Positions 8,484 through 17,271 of a stretch of 48,706 bases of DNA are shown piece by piece. Positions within the stretch are counted from its first letter, which is position 1. Each line of letters starts with the position of its first letter. The DNA is from Burkholderiaceae bacterium. Lineage in GTDB: Bacteria > Pseudomonadota > Gammaproteobacteria > Burkholderiales > Burkholderiaceae_C. Made by a program: the position numbers and the translations under genes. The stretch covers positions 1 through 48,706 of the forward strand of contig JAIESX010000016.1 in assembly GCA_019745555.1 (NCBI GenBank), given 5' to 3'. The notes below the pieces were generated by a model. That model was not told where the DNA came from. It ran no database searches and saw nothing but the letters and a program-made list of their open reading frames with translations.

Positions 8484-9758
8484 ATGGACTTCGACTACTC
8501 GCCCCGCACCAAGGACTTTCAGGCCCGCCTGCTGAAGTTCATGGATGCGCACATCTACCCCAACGAACACGCCTTTCACGAAGAGCTGGAAGCCAATACA
8601 GCAGCAGGCAAGCGCTGGACGCCCTTGCAGCTGATCGAAAAGCTCAAGCTTCAGGCCCAGAAGGAAGGCCTGTGGAACCTCTTCCTGCCCAGGGACAGCG
8701 CCGAGATCGCCGGTGTGCAGGGTGCCGGCCTGACCAACCAGGAGTACGCACCGCTGGCCGAGATCATGGGCCGCGTGCACTGGGCCTCCGAGGTCTTCAA
8801 CTGCTCGGCGCCCGACACCGGCAATATGGAAACCATCGCGCGCTACGGCAACGAGCAGCACCGCAAGGAATGGCTGCAGCCCCTGCTGGCCGGCAAGATC
8901 CGCTCGGCCTTTGCCATGACCGAACCCGATGTGGCTTCGAGCGATGCGACGAATATCGCCACCCGCATCGAGCGCCAGGGCGACGAGTACGTGATCAACG
9001 GCCGCAAGTGGTGGACATCCGGTGCTGGCGACCCGCGCTGCGCCATCTACATCCTGATGGGCAAGACCGACCCCGAGGCCCCTCGCCACTCGCAGCAAAG
9101 CATGATCCTGGTGCCGGCCAACACGCCCGGCGTCAAGGTGCTGCGTGCGCTCAACGTGCTGGGCTACGACGATGCGCCCCACGGGCACATGGAGGTGGAG
9201 TTCAAGAACGTGCGCGTGCCGGCCTCCAACATCCTGCTCGGTGAAGGCCGCGGTTTTGAGATCGCCCAGGGCCGCCTGGGCCCGGGCCGCATCCACCACT
9301 GCATGCGCCTGATCGGCCAGGCCGAGCGCGCGCTGGAATACATGTGCAAGCGTGCCTCCGAGCGCGTGGCCTTCGGCAAGCCCGTGGCTGCCCAGACCGT
9401 GACGCAGGAACGCATCGCCGAGGCACGCTGCAAGATCGACATGGCGCGTCTGCTCACGCTCAAGGCCGCCTGGATGATGGACGTCGCCGGCAACAAGGTG
9501 GCCAAGACCGAAATCGCCATGATCAAGGTCGTGGCCCCCAGCATGGCCTGCCAGGTGATCGACTGGGCCATGCAGGTGCACGGCGGCGGCGGCATGTGCC
9601 AGGACTTCCCCCTGGCCTACGCCTATGCCAATGCGCGCACCCTGCGCTTTGCTGACGGTCCGGACGAGGTGCACCGAAACGCCATTGCCAAGCTGGAGCT
9701 GGGCAAGTACGGCCTGACGTCCAAGCCTGTGGAAATGCCCATCACACGCGGCAGCTGA
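8484..9758 (+). CDS. Acyl-CoA dehydrogenase, ACAD10/11-like
   Basis: 424 residues. FAD-dependent acyl-CoA dehydrogenase fold. N-terminal helices carry [14 protein letters not shown]. The substrate/FAD-contact segment is [16 protein letters not shown], followed by [13 protein letters not shown]. The C-terminal helical domain has [35 protein letters not shown]. The [13 protein letters not shown] and ADGPDEVH signatures are typical of the ACAD10/11 group. Its partners in other organisms handle 4-phosphoacyl-CoA made by the APH-type kinase. GGGAG lies upstream of the ATG. The gene ends the acyl-CoA block and is followed by an intrinsic terminator. Confidence 0.92.
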   Translation: MDFDYSPRTKDFQARLLKFMDAHIYPNEHAFHEELEANTAAGKRWTPLQLIEKLKLQAQKEGLWNLFLPRDSAEIAGVQGAGLTNQEYAPLAEIMGRVHWASEVFNCSAPDTGNMETIARYGNEQHRKEWLQPLLAGKIRSAFAMTEPDVASSDATNIATRIERQGDEYVINGRKWWTSGAGDPRCAIYILMGKTDPEAPRHSQQSMILVPANTPGVKVLRALNVLGYDDAPHGHMEVEFKNVRVPASNILLGEGRGFEIAQGRLGPGRIHHCMRLIGQAERALEYMCKRASERVAFGKPVAAQTVTQERIAEARCKIDMARLLTLKAAWMMDVAGNKVAKTEIAMIKVVAPSMACQVIDWAMQVHGGGGMCQDFPLAYAYANARTLRFADGPDEVHRNAIAKLELGKYGLTSKPVEMPITRGS

Positions 9759-9775
9759 AAATTCAGCACAATGAG

Positions 9776-9803
9776 AAGGACCGGTACATGCCGGTCCTTT
9801 TTT
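9776..9803 (+). terminator. Intrinsic terminator after the ACAD gene
   Basis: A perfect 9-bp stem (AAGGACCGG / CCGGTCCTT) with a 6-nt loop is followed by a run of T. It ends the acyl-CoA catabolic block and sits just before the next gene's ribosome-binding site. Confidence 0.9.
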
Positions 9804-9816
9804 CATGGAGCCACGG

Positions 9817-10521
9817 ATGATCGACGTCTATTCCTGGGCCACGCCCAACGGCCACAAGGTCCACATCATGCTGAAGGAGTGCGGCCTGCAGCTCGGGCGT
9901 GACTGGCGCGTGCACCCCATCAACATCGGCGCGGGCGACCAGTTCCAGCCCGATTTCCTCAAGATCAGCCCCAACAACAAGATTCCGGCTCTGGTGGACC
10001 CCGAAGGCCCGGATGGCCAGCCGATCTCGCTGTTCGAGTCGGGCGCCATCCTGCTCTATCTCGCGGCCAAGACGGGCCAGTTCCTGCCGAAGACCGACCG
10101 CGCGAAATACGAGGTGCTGCAGTGGCTGATGTTCCAGATGGGCGGTGTCGGCCCCATGCTGGGTCAGACGCACCACTTCCGCATCTATGCGCCCGAAAAG
10201 ATCGCCTACGCGATCAACCGTTACACCAACGAAGCCAAGCGCCTCTACGGGGTGATGGACAAGCAGCTCAGAACCCATCGCTACATCGCAGGTGACGAGT
10301 ACACCATCGCCGACATTGCCATCTTCCCCTGGCTGCGCAGCTGGCAGAACCAGGGCATAGACTGGGCCGATTACCCACGGCTCAAGGCCTGGTTTGACGA
10401 GATCGCTGCGCGGCCGGCCGTGCAGCGCGGCGTTCAGGTGCTGGCCGACCAGCGCAAGCCTCTGGTGGACGACAAGGCCCGAGAGATGATGTTCGGCGCC
10501 ACGCAGTACCAGCGCCGCTAG
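9817..10521 (+). CDS. YfcG/YghU-type glutathione S-transferase family protein
   Basis: 234 residues. The N-terminus MIDVYSWATPNGHKVHIML with SPNNKIPALVDPEG and SLFESGAILLYLA matches the Nu-class GSTs (YfcG, YghU), which use the TPNGHK region to bind glutathione and act as disulfide-bond oxidoreductases. The C-terminal helical domain ends with EYTIADIAIFPWL. The start at 9817 is chosen because GGAG at 9807-9810 is 6 nt upstream. An in-frame ATG at 9805 would overlap the terminator's T-run. The gene is convergent with the HD-GYP gene. Confidence 0.9.
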   Translation: MIDVYSWATPNGHKVHIMLKECGLQLGRDWRVHPINIGAGDQFQPDFLKISPNNKIPALVDPEGPDGQPISLFESGAILLYLAAKTGQFLPKTDRAKYEVLQWLMFQMGGVGPMLGQTHHFRIYAPEKIAYAINRYTNEAKRLYGVMDKQLRTHRYIAGDEYTIADIAIFPWLRSWQNQGIDWADYPRLKAWFDEIAARPAVQRGVQVLADQRKPLVDDKAREMMFGATQYQRR

Positions 10522-10543
10522 GGTACGGCCCGACGGCCCCCGT

Positions 10544-11782
10544 TTACCAGGACTGGTTGGGCAGCCCCGACCAGAGCTCGTTGAGGTCCGGGAATTTCCA
10601 TTGGGCCGGGTCTTCCCGGCCGGCGATCTTGTCGTTGCAGCCCGGCGCCGAGAGATCGATCAGTTCGGGCGGGATGCGCAGATCGGACTTGGTGGAGTAG
10701 AAGGCCTTGACCAGCGGCATGGTCAGCGAGCGGCTAGATTGCTCCACCACCACGGCCAGCCGTCCCGAACTCAGGCGTACCAGTGAGCCGATGGGGTAAA
10801 TGCCCAGGCTCTTCACGAAGGCCTGGAACACCTGGTGGTCGAAATGGCCCTTGGCCCACTCGGCCATCTTGCGCAGGGACTCGGCCGGGTCCCAGCCCGC
10901 CTTGTAGGGCCGGTTGGAGGTGATGGCATCGTAGACATCGCAGACCGCTCCCATCTTGGCAAAGAGGCTGATCTCGTCGCCCTTGAGGCCCTTGGGATAA
11001 CCCGAACCATCGGTCTTCTCGTGGTGGTGCAGGCAGACGTCGAGTACGATCGGATCCACATTGCCTACAGCGAGCAGCATCTGGTGCCCCTCGACCGGGT
11101 GGCTCTTCATGACGCCGAACTCCGATTCCGTGAGCTTGCCCGGCTTGTTGAGCACCTCCATGGGCATGCGTGCCTTGCCCAGGTCGTGCAAGAGGCCGGC
11201 CAGCCCGGCAGAACGCGTCTGCGCCTCGTCCAGGCCCAGCTGGCGTGCCAGGGCAATCATCATGGCGCACACCGCCACGGAGTGCATGTAGGTGTAGTCG
11301 TCGGCCGTCTTCAGGCGCGCCAGACTGATCAGGGCACTGGCGTTGCGCGCGACCGAATCCGAAATCTCGTCGACCAGGCGCTGGGCGCCGGCGGCATCCA
11401 CCGCCTTGCCCATGCGCGCCTCCTGAAACATGGAGACCACCGCCTGCTTGGACTGGCGACAGATCTGCGCCGCACGCTCCAGCTCGACGGCCACGCTCAC
11501 GGCCCCGGTCTGGCGCTGGGCCTGGGCCGCCACCTGCAACTCCTGCTCGACCTGGGCCTCCGACTCGGCTTCGGACACCGCACTCACGCCGGCCGGTACG
11601 TCCAGGCCCTTGCTGCTGTCGATCCAGACTTCCTGGATGCTGCTGGCCAGGATGCGCTCCAGATCCTTGGGGTCCTTGAGCACGAAACGGCTGCGCCAGA
11701 ATGGGTGCTCCATCCAGGAGCCACAGAACTCCTTGATGTGCATTCCCAACTGCAGTTGTTCGACGCGGATGCGCTTGAGCAT
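10544..11782 (-). CDS. HD-GYP cyclic-di-GMP phosphodiesterase
   Basis: 412 residues. The N-terminal DUF3391-like region (MLKRIRVEQLQLGMHIKEFCGSW) is followed by an HD-GYP domain with all key residues: HSVAVCAMM, LLHDLGKARMP, SHPVEGHQML, HHHEKTDGSGYP and DVYDAITSNRPY. Intact HD-GYP domains hydrolyse cyclic di-GMP to GMP or pGpG. The gene follows mshN by 77 nt on the same strand, at the end of the MSHA pilus locus. Because MshE there has c-di-GMP motifs, this enzyme may tune pilus activity locally (inference). TAGAAT in the gap (11825-11830 on this strand) could be a separate -10. Confidence 0.92.
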   Translation of the reverse strand: MLKRIRVEQLQLGMHIKEFCGSWMEHPFWRSRFVLKDPKDLERILASSIQEVWIDSSKGLDVPAGVSAVSEAESEAQVEQELQVAAQAQRQTGAVSVAVELERAAQICRQSKQAVVSMFQEARMGKAVDAAGAQRLVDEISDSVARNASALISLARLKTADDYTYMHSVAVCAMMIALARQLGLDEAQTRSAGLAGLLHDLGKARMPMEVLNKPGKLTESEFGVMKSHPVEGHQMLLAVGNVDPIVLDVCLHHHEKTDGSGYPKGLKGDEISLFAKMGAVCDVYDAITSNRPYKAGWDPAESLRKMAEWAKGHFDHQVFQAFVKSLGIYPIGSLVRLSSGRLAVVVEQSSRSLTMPLVKAFYSTKSDLRIPPELIDLSAPGCNDKIAGREDPAQWKFPDLNELWSGLPNQSW

Positions 11783-11859
11783 GATCAGTGTGCGGGTCCG
11801 CGCACAGCGCGGCGGCCCAAGCTCATTCTAGCGACGCGCGTCCACCCGATCTGCCAGGG

Positions 11860-12933
11860 TCAGCGCAGCGGAACGCCGGCCTGCCGCAGATAGGTCAGCA
11901 CCTCCGGGCTGACCGGCCCGAGCGCTCGCGCCTGCTCGGCCTGTCGTGCGGCCGCGTCGAGTTGACCCAAAGCTGCCAGAGAGACGGCCGCACCCAGCAT
12001 CCAGCGCGGTTCGCCGGGCCGCAGCTGCAGGGCCGTCAGATAGGCCTGCACCGATTCCTGGTGCCGCCCCAGACGCTGGGCCGCATTGCCGCGCACCGCC
12101 CAGAGATCCGCCTGCCCCGACAGTGCGGGCTCCAGCCGCGTCAACACGGCCAGCGCCGGTCCCGGTCGCCCGAGCGCCAGCTCCATGCGGACCTGCTCAC
12201 GCACCAGCTGGGCCAGCAGGGTCACATCCACAGGCTGCGCGCGTTCGGCCACGGCCACGGCGTCCTGCACCAGTTGCAGCGCAGCCTCGCGTGATCCCGC
12301 GTTCCACAAGACCTGGGCCTGGGCCAGCGTTTCCTGGGCCGCAGACTGGCGGCGCTGGACTGCGGTGGGTGCAGACACATCCGTCGCCATCGGCGCCGCG
12401 CTCGCGGGCGCTGGCGCCATCGCATGGGCCCGCGACTCCGGCTCGGCCTCGCTGGCGGTCCGGCTGCGCTTGCGAGGACGTTCGGTGGCAGGGGGTGTCT
12501 GCGCCGTCTCGGCAGCTTCGCTGCGGCGCCGCGGCTTGCGCGGCGGCGCCGGCTCGATCGCTGACGGTGCTTCCGCAGGGGATGTCTGCGGCGATTCTGC
12601 AGCTGGCTCAGCCGGCTGCGGCACTGGCGCCTGTGGCTGCGTCGGCACATCCGGTGCAGACACCGGGGCCACAGCAGGCGCAGCGACGGGAGCAACGGCC
12701 AAGGGCGGCGGAGCCACCGCTTGCGTGGCATGCAGGTACCAGGCCAGTGCAGCTGCGCACAGCAACAACACGATCAGCCCCGCCCCCCAGCGGCGTACAC
12801 GCGGCCCGGCGGAGGCGCCCACACTGGCCGTCCCCTCCATGGCGGCCGGAATCGCCCCCTGGGGCAGATCCGGCAGGCGAGCCTCGCCGCGGCGCGCATC
12901 GAGGTCCCGCAGCATCTTGTTGATCACGCTCAC
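11860..12933 (-). CDS. mshN: MSHA biogenesis protein MshN (TPR protein)
   Basis: 357 residues, starting at a GTG whose first two bases and A overlap the mshM stop (GTGA). The N-terminus MSVINKMLRDLDARR is the hallmark of MshN-type proteins. One membrane segment (about residues 45-65, LIVLLLCAAALAWYL) is followed by a long Pro/Ala/Glu-rich linker and then Ala-rich helical repeats of TPR character (LARWALLERALALGRPGPALAVL-like stretches). MshN is an inner-membrane protein thought to bridge to the secretin. The linker is low-complexity and GC-rich. Longer readings upstream of 12933 lie inside mshM and are not real. Confidence 0.85.
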   Translation of the reverse strand: MSVINKMLRDLDARRGEARLPDLPQGAIPAAMEGTASVGASAGPRVRRWGAGLIVLLLCAAALAWYLHATQAVAPPPLAVAPVAAPAVAPVSAPDVPTQPQAPVPQPAEPAAESPQTSPAEAPSAIEPAPPRKPRRRSEAAETAQTPPATERPRKRSRTASEAEPESRAHAMAPAPASAAPMATDVSAPTAVQRRQSAAQETLAQAQVLWNAGSREAALQLVQDAVAVAERAQPVDVTLLAQLVREQVRMELALGRPGPALAVLTRLEPALSGQADLWAVRGNAAQRLGRHQESVQAYLTALQLRPGEPRWMLGAAVSLAALGQLDAAARQAEQARALGPVSPEVLTYLRQAGVPLR

Positions 12934-13826
12934 GACATCTCCCCTGTCTTGTGGGTCGCCGCACCCGCGCCAAGGCCCAGGCGCTGCCACCAGCGTTGCC
13001 GCGGCATGGTGACACCCGGCGTGTCGGCGGCGGCCAGCTCCACATGGCGCACCTGCACACGCCGCACGTTCTCGCCAAAAGCCAGCAGCAGGCATTTGTG
13101 TGCCAGCACATTGAGCAGACGCGGTACGCCACGGCTGTAGCGCGCCAGCGCAGCGGCGGCTTCGGGCTCGAAGACGCGTATATCGGTCAGCCCGTCCTCC
13201 GCCGCCACCGCCAGGCGATGTGCCAGGTAGGGGCCCACACGTTCAGGCTGCATGCCGCCCAGATACTCGCTGAAAGTGATGCGCTGCAAGAGCTGCCGGA
13301 TCTGTGGCCGCGCCAGGATCTCGTCGAGCTCGGGCTGGCCGAAGAGCACGATCTGCAACAGCTTGCGCTTTTCGGTTTCCAGATTGGAGAGCAGGCGCAG
13401 GCTCTCCAGCGTCGCCATGCGCGTGGCCTGGGCCTCGTCGATGCAGACCAGCACGGGGCGACCGGCCTCGGCGTGGCGCAGCAGAACCTCCTGCAGGCGC
13501 GTGAGCACCTGGTGCCGCGACAGCGGCGGCTCCAGCGTCACATCGAGTTCCTGCGCCAAGGCCATGAGCAGGTCGTCCGGCCCCATGTCCGGATTGGGGA
13601 TGTAGGCGGTGACGAAATCATCCTGCAGCGCCCGCAGCAGCTGGCGGCACAACAGGGTCTTGCCGCAGCCCACCTCCCCCACGATCTTGAGGAAACCCTC
13701 GCCGCTGCGCAGGGCGATCAGCAGGGTGTTGAGCGCCGCCTGAGCGCCTTCGTGCGGGTAGAAGAAGGCGGGGTCGGGCGTGATCGAGAACGGCAGCTCA
13801 CGCAGGGAAAAGTGCCGCAGGTACAT
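12930..13826 (-). CDS. mshM: MSHA biogenesis protein MshM (ExeA-like AAA ATPase)
   Basis: 298 residues. Begins MYLRHFSLRELPFSITPDPAFFY, typical of the ExeA/GspA/MshM ATPase family. Walker A is GEVGCGKTLLCRQLL and Walker B is VLVCIDEAQA, followed by LLSNLETEKRKLLQIVLFGQPEL and the sensor region GVPRLLNVLAHKCLLLA. It helps assemble the pilus, possibly through peptidoglycan remodelling for the secretin as in ExeA. It starts 3 nt after the mshL stop and overlaps mshN by 4 nt, so tight translational coupling is likely. Confidence 0.92.
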   Translation of the reverse strand: MYLRHFSLRELPFSITPDPAFFYPHEGAQAALNTLLIALRSGEGFLKIVGEVGCGKTLLCRQLLRALQDDFVTAYIPNPDMGPDDLLMALAQELDVTLEPPLSRHQVLTRLQEVLLRHAEAGRPVLVCIDEAQATRMATLESLRLLSNLETEKRKLLQIVLFGQPELDEILARPQIRQLLQRITFSEYLGGMQPERVGPYLAHRLAVAAEDGLTDIRVFEPEAAAALARYSRGVPRLLNVLAHKCLLLAFGENVRRVQVRHVELAAADTPGVTMPRQRWWQRLGLGAGAATHKTGEMS

Positions 13827-13829
13827 TGC

Positions 13830-15617
13830 TCAGCGCGTCGCCGGTTGAGGCGCCGGTTCGGCAACGGAACCATCGAGCCGGATCACCTTTCGGCGCGAGG
13901 CGTCGATGTCCTCCAGCGCCGCACGCGAACGCTCGGTGATGACTTCCCAGTCCTGCGGCGAGCGGATGATGGTGGGCTTGATCAGCACCACGATCTCCTT
14001 TTTGCGCGCGGCACTGGCGCGGTTGCCGAGCAGGAAACCGAAGGGATTGCCCTCGCCCGTGGAACCGGGCACGCCTGAAGCACTGCGACTGGCCGACTGC
14101 TGCATCAGGCCGCCGATGGCTGCGATGTTGCCATCCTGCAGGCGCACCATGGTGTCGGTCTCGTTGACCGTGCTCGAAGCCAGCGGCAGGCGATAGGTGC
14201 CGATATCACCCAGATCGACCTGCTTGGTCTTTTCCGTCACCGAGGTCACGGCCGGATGGATGTGCAGCATGATGCTGTTGGCGTCATCGATCTGCGGCGT
14301 CACGTCCAGCGCGATGCCCGAGAAGAAGGGCGTGAGCGTGAGGGTTGGCAGGGTCGTGCTGCCAGCCACGCCGACGACGCCGCTGCTCGTGGTCGTGCCC
14401 CCAGTGACGTTGGTCACGAAGTAGTCGTCGTTGCCGACCTTGAGGACGGCCTTCTGGTTGTTGAGCGTTGCCACGCGCGGGCTGGACAGGGTCTGGACGT
14501 CCCCCTGGGATTCGAGAAAGCCCATCACGGTACCGAACTGGCTGGTCTGCAGCGCCAGACCGAAGATGCCACCGCCTGAGGCAATGGACGGCACGGGCAC
14601 CGGATTGACACCGGCTGCCGGCTGCACATTAGACAGGAGTGCGTTGCTGCTCGTGACGCCGCCACCGATCACGCCGATGCCGCGATTGCCCGAGGAACTG
14701 AAGGCACCCCAGTTGATGCCGCTCTGCTGGCCCTCGTTGAGCTCGACCTCGACGATCTTGGCCTCCAGCATGACCTGGCGTTCCACCGCCACCTGCGTGG
14801 CCTTGAGGAAGCGATCCACCTGGCGCAGCTCGTCGGGCATGGCGCGCACGGCCATGATGCCGGCCTGCGGGCTGATCACCACGTTGCGACCCTCGCCGCG
14901 CCCCACCAGACCGCGTACGGCTTCGGACAGCTCGGCCCAGAAATCGGACTTGGAGTCAGTGGAGATGCGGCTGCTCTCAGCCTGGCGTGCCTGTGTGCCA
15001 GCGCCGACGCCAGTACCCGGCACGGCCGATGCCGGATTGACGGCGCCGGCAGTCCCCGCCACCCCCTGCCCGACGAGGGCTGCACCGGAAGCCACGCGCA
15101 ATTCGCTGCGGCCCACACGCTGGGCGTGCGGGTAGTTGAGCGTAAAGATGCGCGTCTGCAGAGTCGGTGCATAAATGGTGATGCGGCGCCCCTCCATGCG
15201 GAAGTCATAGCCATAGACATCGCGGATGGACTCCAGTGCTTCCTTGACAGTCACGCCACGCAAGGTCACCGAGATGCTGCCCGTCACGTCCGGGTGCATG
15301 AGCATGCTGTAGCGCGTATCGGCGACAAGGGCGAGGAAGACCTCGCGCGCGTTGGCGTTGTTGACCAGCAGATCCAGGCGCGGCTCGGGCGGGAGTGTTG
15401 CCACGGGGGGGGCCGGCTCGGCCAGGGCATCGCTGACGCGGGCCGGCACGGTGCCGGTCGTCGCCGCGGCGGCTGGCGCGATCTCGGTTCGGATCGCCTC
15501 GGCCATGTCCGGTGTCCGGCGCGGCCTTTCGGCACAGCCGGCCAGCAGGCCCAGGCACAGCAGCAGCGCGGTCAGTCGGTAGCTGCGGTGGGATCGTGAG
15601 GTCGTCGTTGCCATCAT
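13830..15617 (-). CDS. mshL: MSHA biogenesis protein MshL (outer-membrane secretin)
   Basis: 595 residues. A lipoprotein signal peptide ends at LLAGC (about residues 16-29). A secretin N-domain (LLVNNANAREVFLALVADTRYSML, then YGYDFRMEGRRITIYAPTL) precedes the secretin core (VMLEAKIVEVELNEGQQSGINWG, RVATLNNQKAVLKVGNDDYF, VTPQIDDANSIMLHIHPAVT, then GLMQQSASRSASG). It forms the outer-membrane ring through which the MSHA pilus exits. The start at ATG 15617 (or 15614) was chosen because the signal peptide begins there, although the ribosome-binding site is weak. Upstream in-frame sequence lies within mshK. Confidence 0.93.
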   Translation of the reverse strand: MMATTTSRSHRSYRLTALLLCLGLLAGCAERPRRTPDMAEAIRTEIAPAAAATTGTVPARVSDALAEPAPPVATLPPEPRLDLLVNNANAREVFLALVADTRYSMLMHPDVTGSISVTLRGVTVKEALESIRDVYGYDFRMEGRRITIYAPTLQTRIFTLNYPHAQRVGRSELRVASGAALVGQGVAGTAGAVNPASAVPGTGVGAGTQARQAESSRISTDSKSDFWAELSEAVRGLVGRGEGRNVVISPQAGIMAVRAMPDELRQVDRFLKATQVAVERQVMLEAKIVEVELNEGQQSGINWGAFSSSGNRGIGVIGGGVTSSNALLSNVQPAAGVNPVPVPSIASGGGIFGLALQTSQFGTVMGFLESQGDVQTLSSPRVATLNNQKAVLKVGNDDYFVTNVTGGTTTSSGVVGVAGSTTLPTLTLTPFFSGIALDVTPQIDDANSIMLHIHPAVTSVTEKTKQVDLGDIGTYRLPLASSTVNETDTMVRLQDGNIAAIGGLMQQSASRSASGVPGSTGEGNPFGFLLGNRASAARKKEIVVLIKPTIIRSPQDWEVITERSRAALEDIDASRRKVIRLDGSVAEPAPQPATR

Positions 15618-15651
15618 GGTGTTGCCATTGTCATGTGTAGGGATGGGCGGT

Positions 15652-15984
15652 TCAAGGCGCAGCGGGCACGCTGCGTCGCTGGACGCCGGCATAAAGCGAA
15701 ATCTTGCGCACGGCTTGGCCTTCGCGCAGCCAGACCTCGGTCTCGGTGATGCGCTCCACACGAGCGCGGCCCAACATCTGGCCTTCGGCATAGAGCCGGG
15801 TGCCGACTGCCACATGCGCGCGGCCGTCGACCACAATGACGGACCAGCCCGGACCACCGGTCCGCACCGTGGCAGCGGGGCTCACCGCGCCTGCGCCCGG
15901 AGGCTGCGTCGGATCACGCAGGTTCTGGGCCACCGCCGACAGGGACAGCAGCCCAGACAGCAGGGCCAGAGCAAAGCGGTTCAT
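15652..15984 (-). CDS. mshK: MSHA biogenesis protein MshK
   Basis: 110 residues. A Sec signal peptide (MNRFALALLSGLLSLSAVAQ) is followed by LRDPTQPPG, the segment shared with PilP/GspC-type periplasmic proteins. A small beta-rich domain follows (WSVIVVDGRAHVAVGTRLY ... VWLREGQAVRKISLY). It probably links the inner-membrane platform to the MshL secretin in the periplasm. Its start overlaps the mshJ stop by 4 nt. mshL starts 34 nt downstream. Confidence 0.87.
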   Translation of the reverse strand: MNRFALALLSGLLSLSAVAQNLRDPTQPPGAGAVSPAATVRTGGPGWSVIVVDGRAHVAVGTRLYAEGQMLGRARVERITETEVWLREGQAVRKISLYAGVQRRSVPAAP

Positions 15985-16604
15985 GGCGTGGCTCCCAGCA
16001 ACCAGACCTGCAGGGTGAGTTCGGCAGGCTGGCGTTCGCTGTTCATGCGCATGGTGCCCCAGCGCAAGGCAGGCAGGGCACGCTCCAGCGTCTGCACATA
16101 GCGCGCCAGCTCATGGTAGCTGCCCGCCACGGTCAGCTCCAGGCCCTGGCGAGTCAGCGGTAGCTCAGACGCACTGCCCTGAGCGGTGCTACCCTCGGCG
16201 CCGAGCGTGGCCGTGCGCACCAGCACCAGGCCCTCATGCCGGCGCAGGAAGTGCACCAGCACCTTGGTCAGCGGTGCGTCGTCGGCCTGGCCTTGGGGCA
16301 ACTGTGCAATCTCGCGGTTGACCTGGTCCAGACGCTCGCGGACCTGGGCCAGCTCGTCACGGACCTGCTGGCCCGGACCGCTCTGCAGGCCCATGCCATC
16401 CAGCTCCTGCTGCAGGCGCTGCACCTCGCCGGCCTGCGCCGCCACACGCTGCGTGAGCTGCCGATGCAGGGCCTGCGTCGGCCCCAGCCACAGGGCTTCG
16501 GCCAGCAGCATGGACAGAATGAGCAGGGTGGCGAACAGGAACACACGCTCGCGCAAGCTCAGCGCGTCGATGCGTGCCGCCAGCCGGGTCCACCAGGCTT
16601 TCAT
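15981..16604 (-). CDS. mshJ: MSHA biogenesis protein MshJ (PilO/GspM-like)
   Basis: 207 residues. A short cytoplasmic N-terminus (MKAWWTRLAARIDALSLRER) and one membrane helix (about residues 21-40) precede a periplasmic coiled coil rich in Gln, Arg and Leu (LTQRVAAQAGEVQRLQQELDG, ERLDQVNREIAQL). A ferredoxin-like domain of PilO type ends the protein (LELTVAGSYHELARYVQTLERALPALRW). It belongs to the inner-membrane alignment subcomplex of the pilus machine. It overlaps the genes on both sides by 4 nt. Confidence 0.87.
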   Translation of the reverse strand: MKAWWTRLAARIDALSLRERVFLFATLLILSMLLAEALWLGPTQALHRQLTQRVAAQAGEVQRLQQELDGMGLQSGPGQQVRDELAQVRERLDQVNREIAQLPQGQADDAPLTKVLVHFLRRHEGLVLVRTATLGAEGSTAQGSASELPLTRQGLELTVAGSYHELARYVQTLERALPALRWGTMRMNSERQPAELTLQVWLLGATP

Positions 16605-17260
16605 GGCTTGTCTCCTGCGGCCGCCGGCTTCCAGGCCGTGACCAGGGTGTAGGACCAGACGGGACCGGTCACGGCCGGCGGCACGACTGAGCCGGCGGAT
16701 CCCGCCTCGGGCTTGACGCGCTCGACCTTCACCAGCGAAAGCTGCTGCCCTTCGAGCAGGGGGCTGTCGCCCAGCCGGGCCACCCAGCCATTGAGTGCGG
16801 CCGGCTCCAGCGTGTAGCCGCTGAGTTCCAGCCGCAGGTCGTCCGCCTTCACTTCGGTGATCCAGGCCTGGGGCGGAATGCTGCGGGCCAGCAGCTGCAG
16901 CCGGGCCGCATGGCCCTGGCCATCGCGCAACAGGCCGCGTCCAAGCTCGCGCAGCAGCAGTTCACGCTGCTGCAACTCGTTCTTGCGGGCCTCAAGCTCC
17001 TGTACGGCGGCGGCATCGGCTGGACCGGTCGCGGCGCGGCGCTCCTGGATAGCCGCCTGCAGGCGCTCGATCTCGCGCTGGCTGCTGGCGACAGACTGCT
17101 GATAGCCGGTGTTCAGCACCACCAGCGCCCAGCTCCAGTAGGCCGAGAGCAGCCCCCCGAGCAGCAGGAACACGCCCAGGGCGCGCGCCATGGTGGCCGC
17201 CGAGAAGTAACGCTTCTGGACCAGGAAGATGGGGTTGCAGAGATTGATTTGCTGCGGCAT
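16601..17260 (-). CDS. PilN-like MSHA pilus assembly protein
   Basis: 219 residues. The N-terminus MPQQINLCNPIFLVQKRYFSA resembles PilN (NLLP-type motif), the peptide that docks on PilM-like proteins. A membrane helix (about 26-48) and a coiled-coil region (SSQREIERLQAAIQERRA, ELEARKNELQQRELLLRELGRG) are followed by a periplasmic domain. It starts 11 nt after mshI and overlaps mshJ by 4 nt. In Vibrio the PilM- and PilN-like parts are, to my knowledge, carried by a longer MshI; here they are two genes. ATG 17260 has GAGGA upstream. Confidence 0.82.
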   Translation of the reverse strand: MPQQINLCNPIFLVQKRYFSAATMARALGVFLLLGGLLSAYWSWALVVLNTGYQQSVASSQREIERLQAAIQERRAATGPADAAAVQELEARKNELQQRELLLRELGRGLLRDGQGHAARLQLLARSIPPQAWITEVKADDLRLELSGYTLEPAALNGWVARLGDSPLLEGQQLSLVKVERVKPEAGSAGSVVPPAVTGPVWSYTLVTAWKPAAAGDKP

Positions 17261-17271
17261 GTCGGCATTCC

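Noticed and set aside
12340..12730. Pro/Ala/Glu-rich stretch as a separate low-complexity gene or repeat
   Set aside because: It is the linker of MshN in frame with its N-terminal signature and C-terminal helical repeats.
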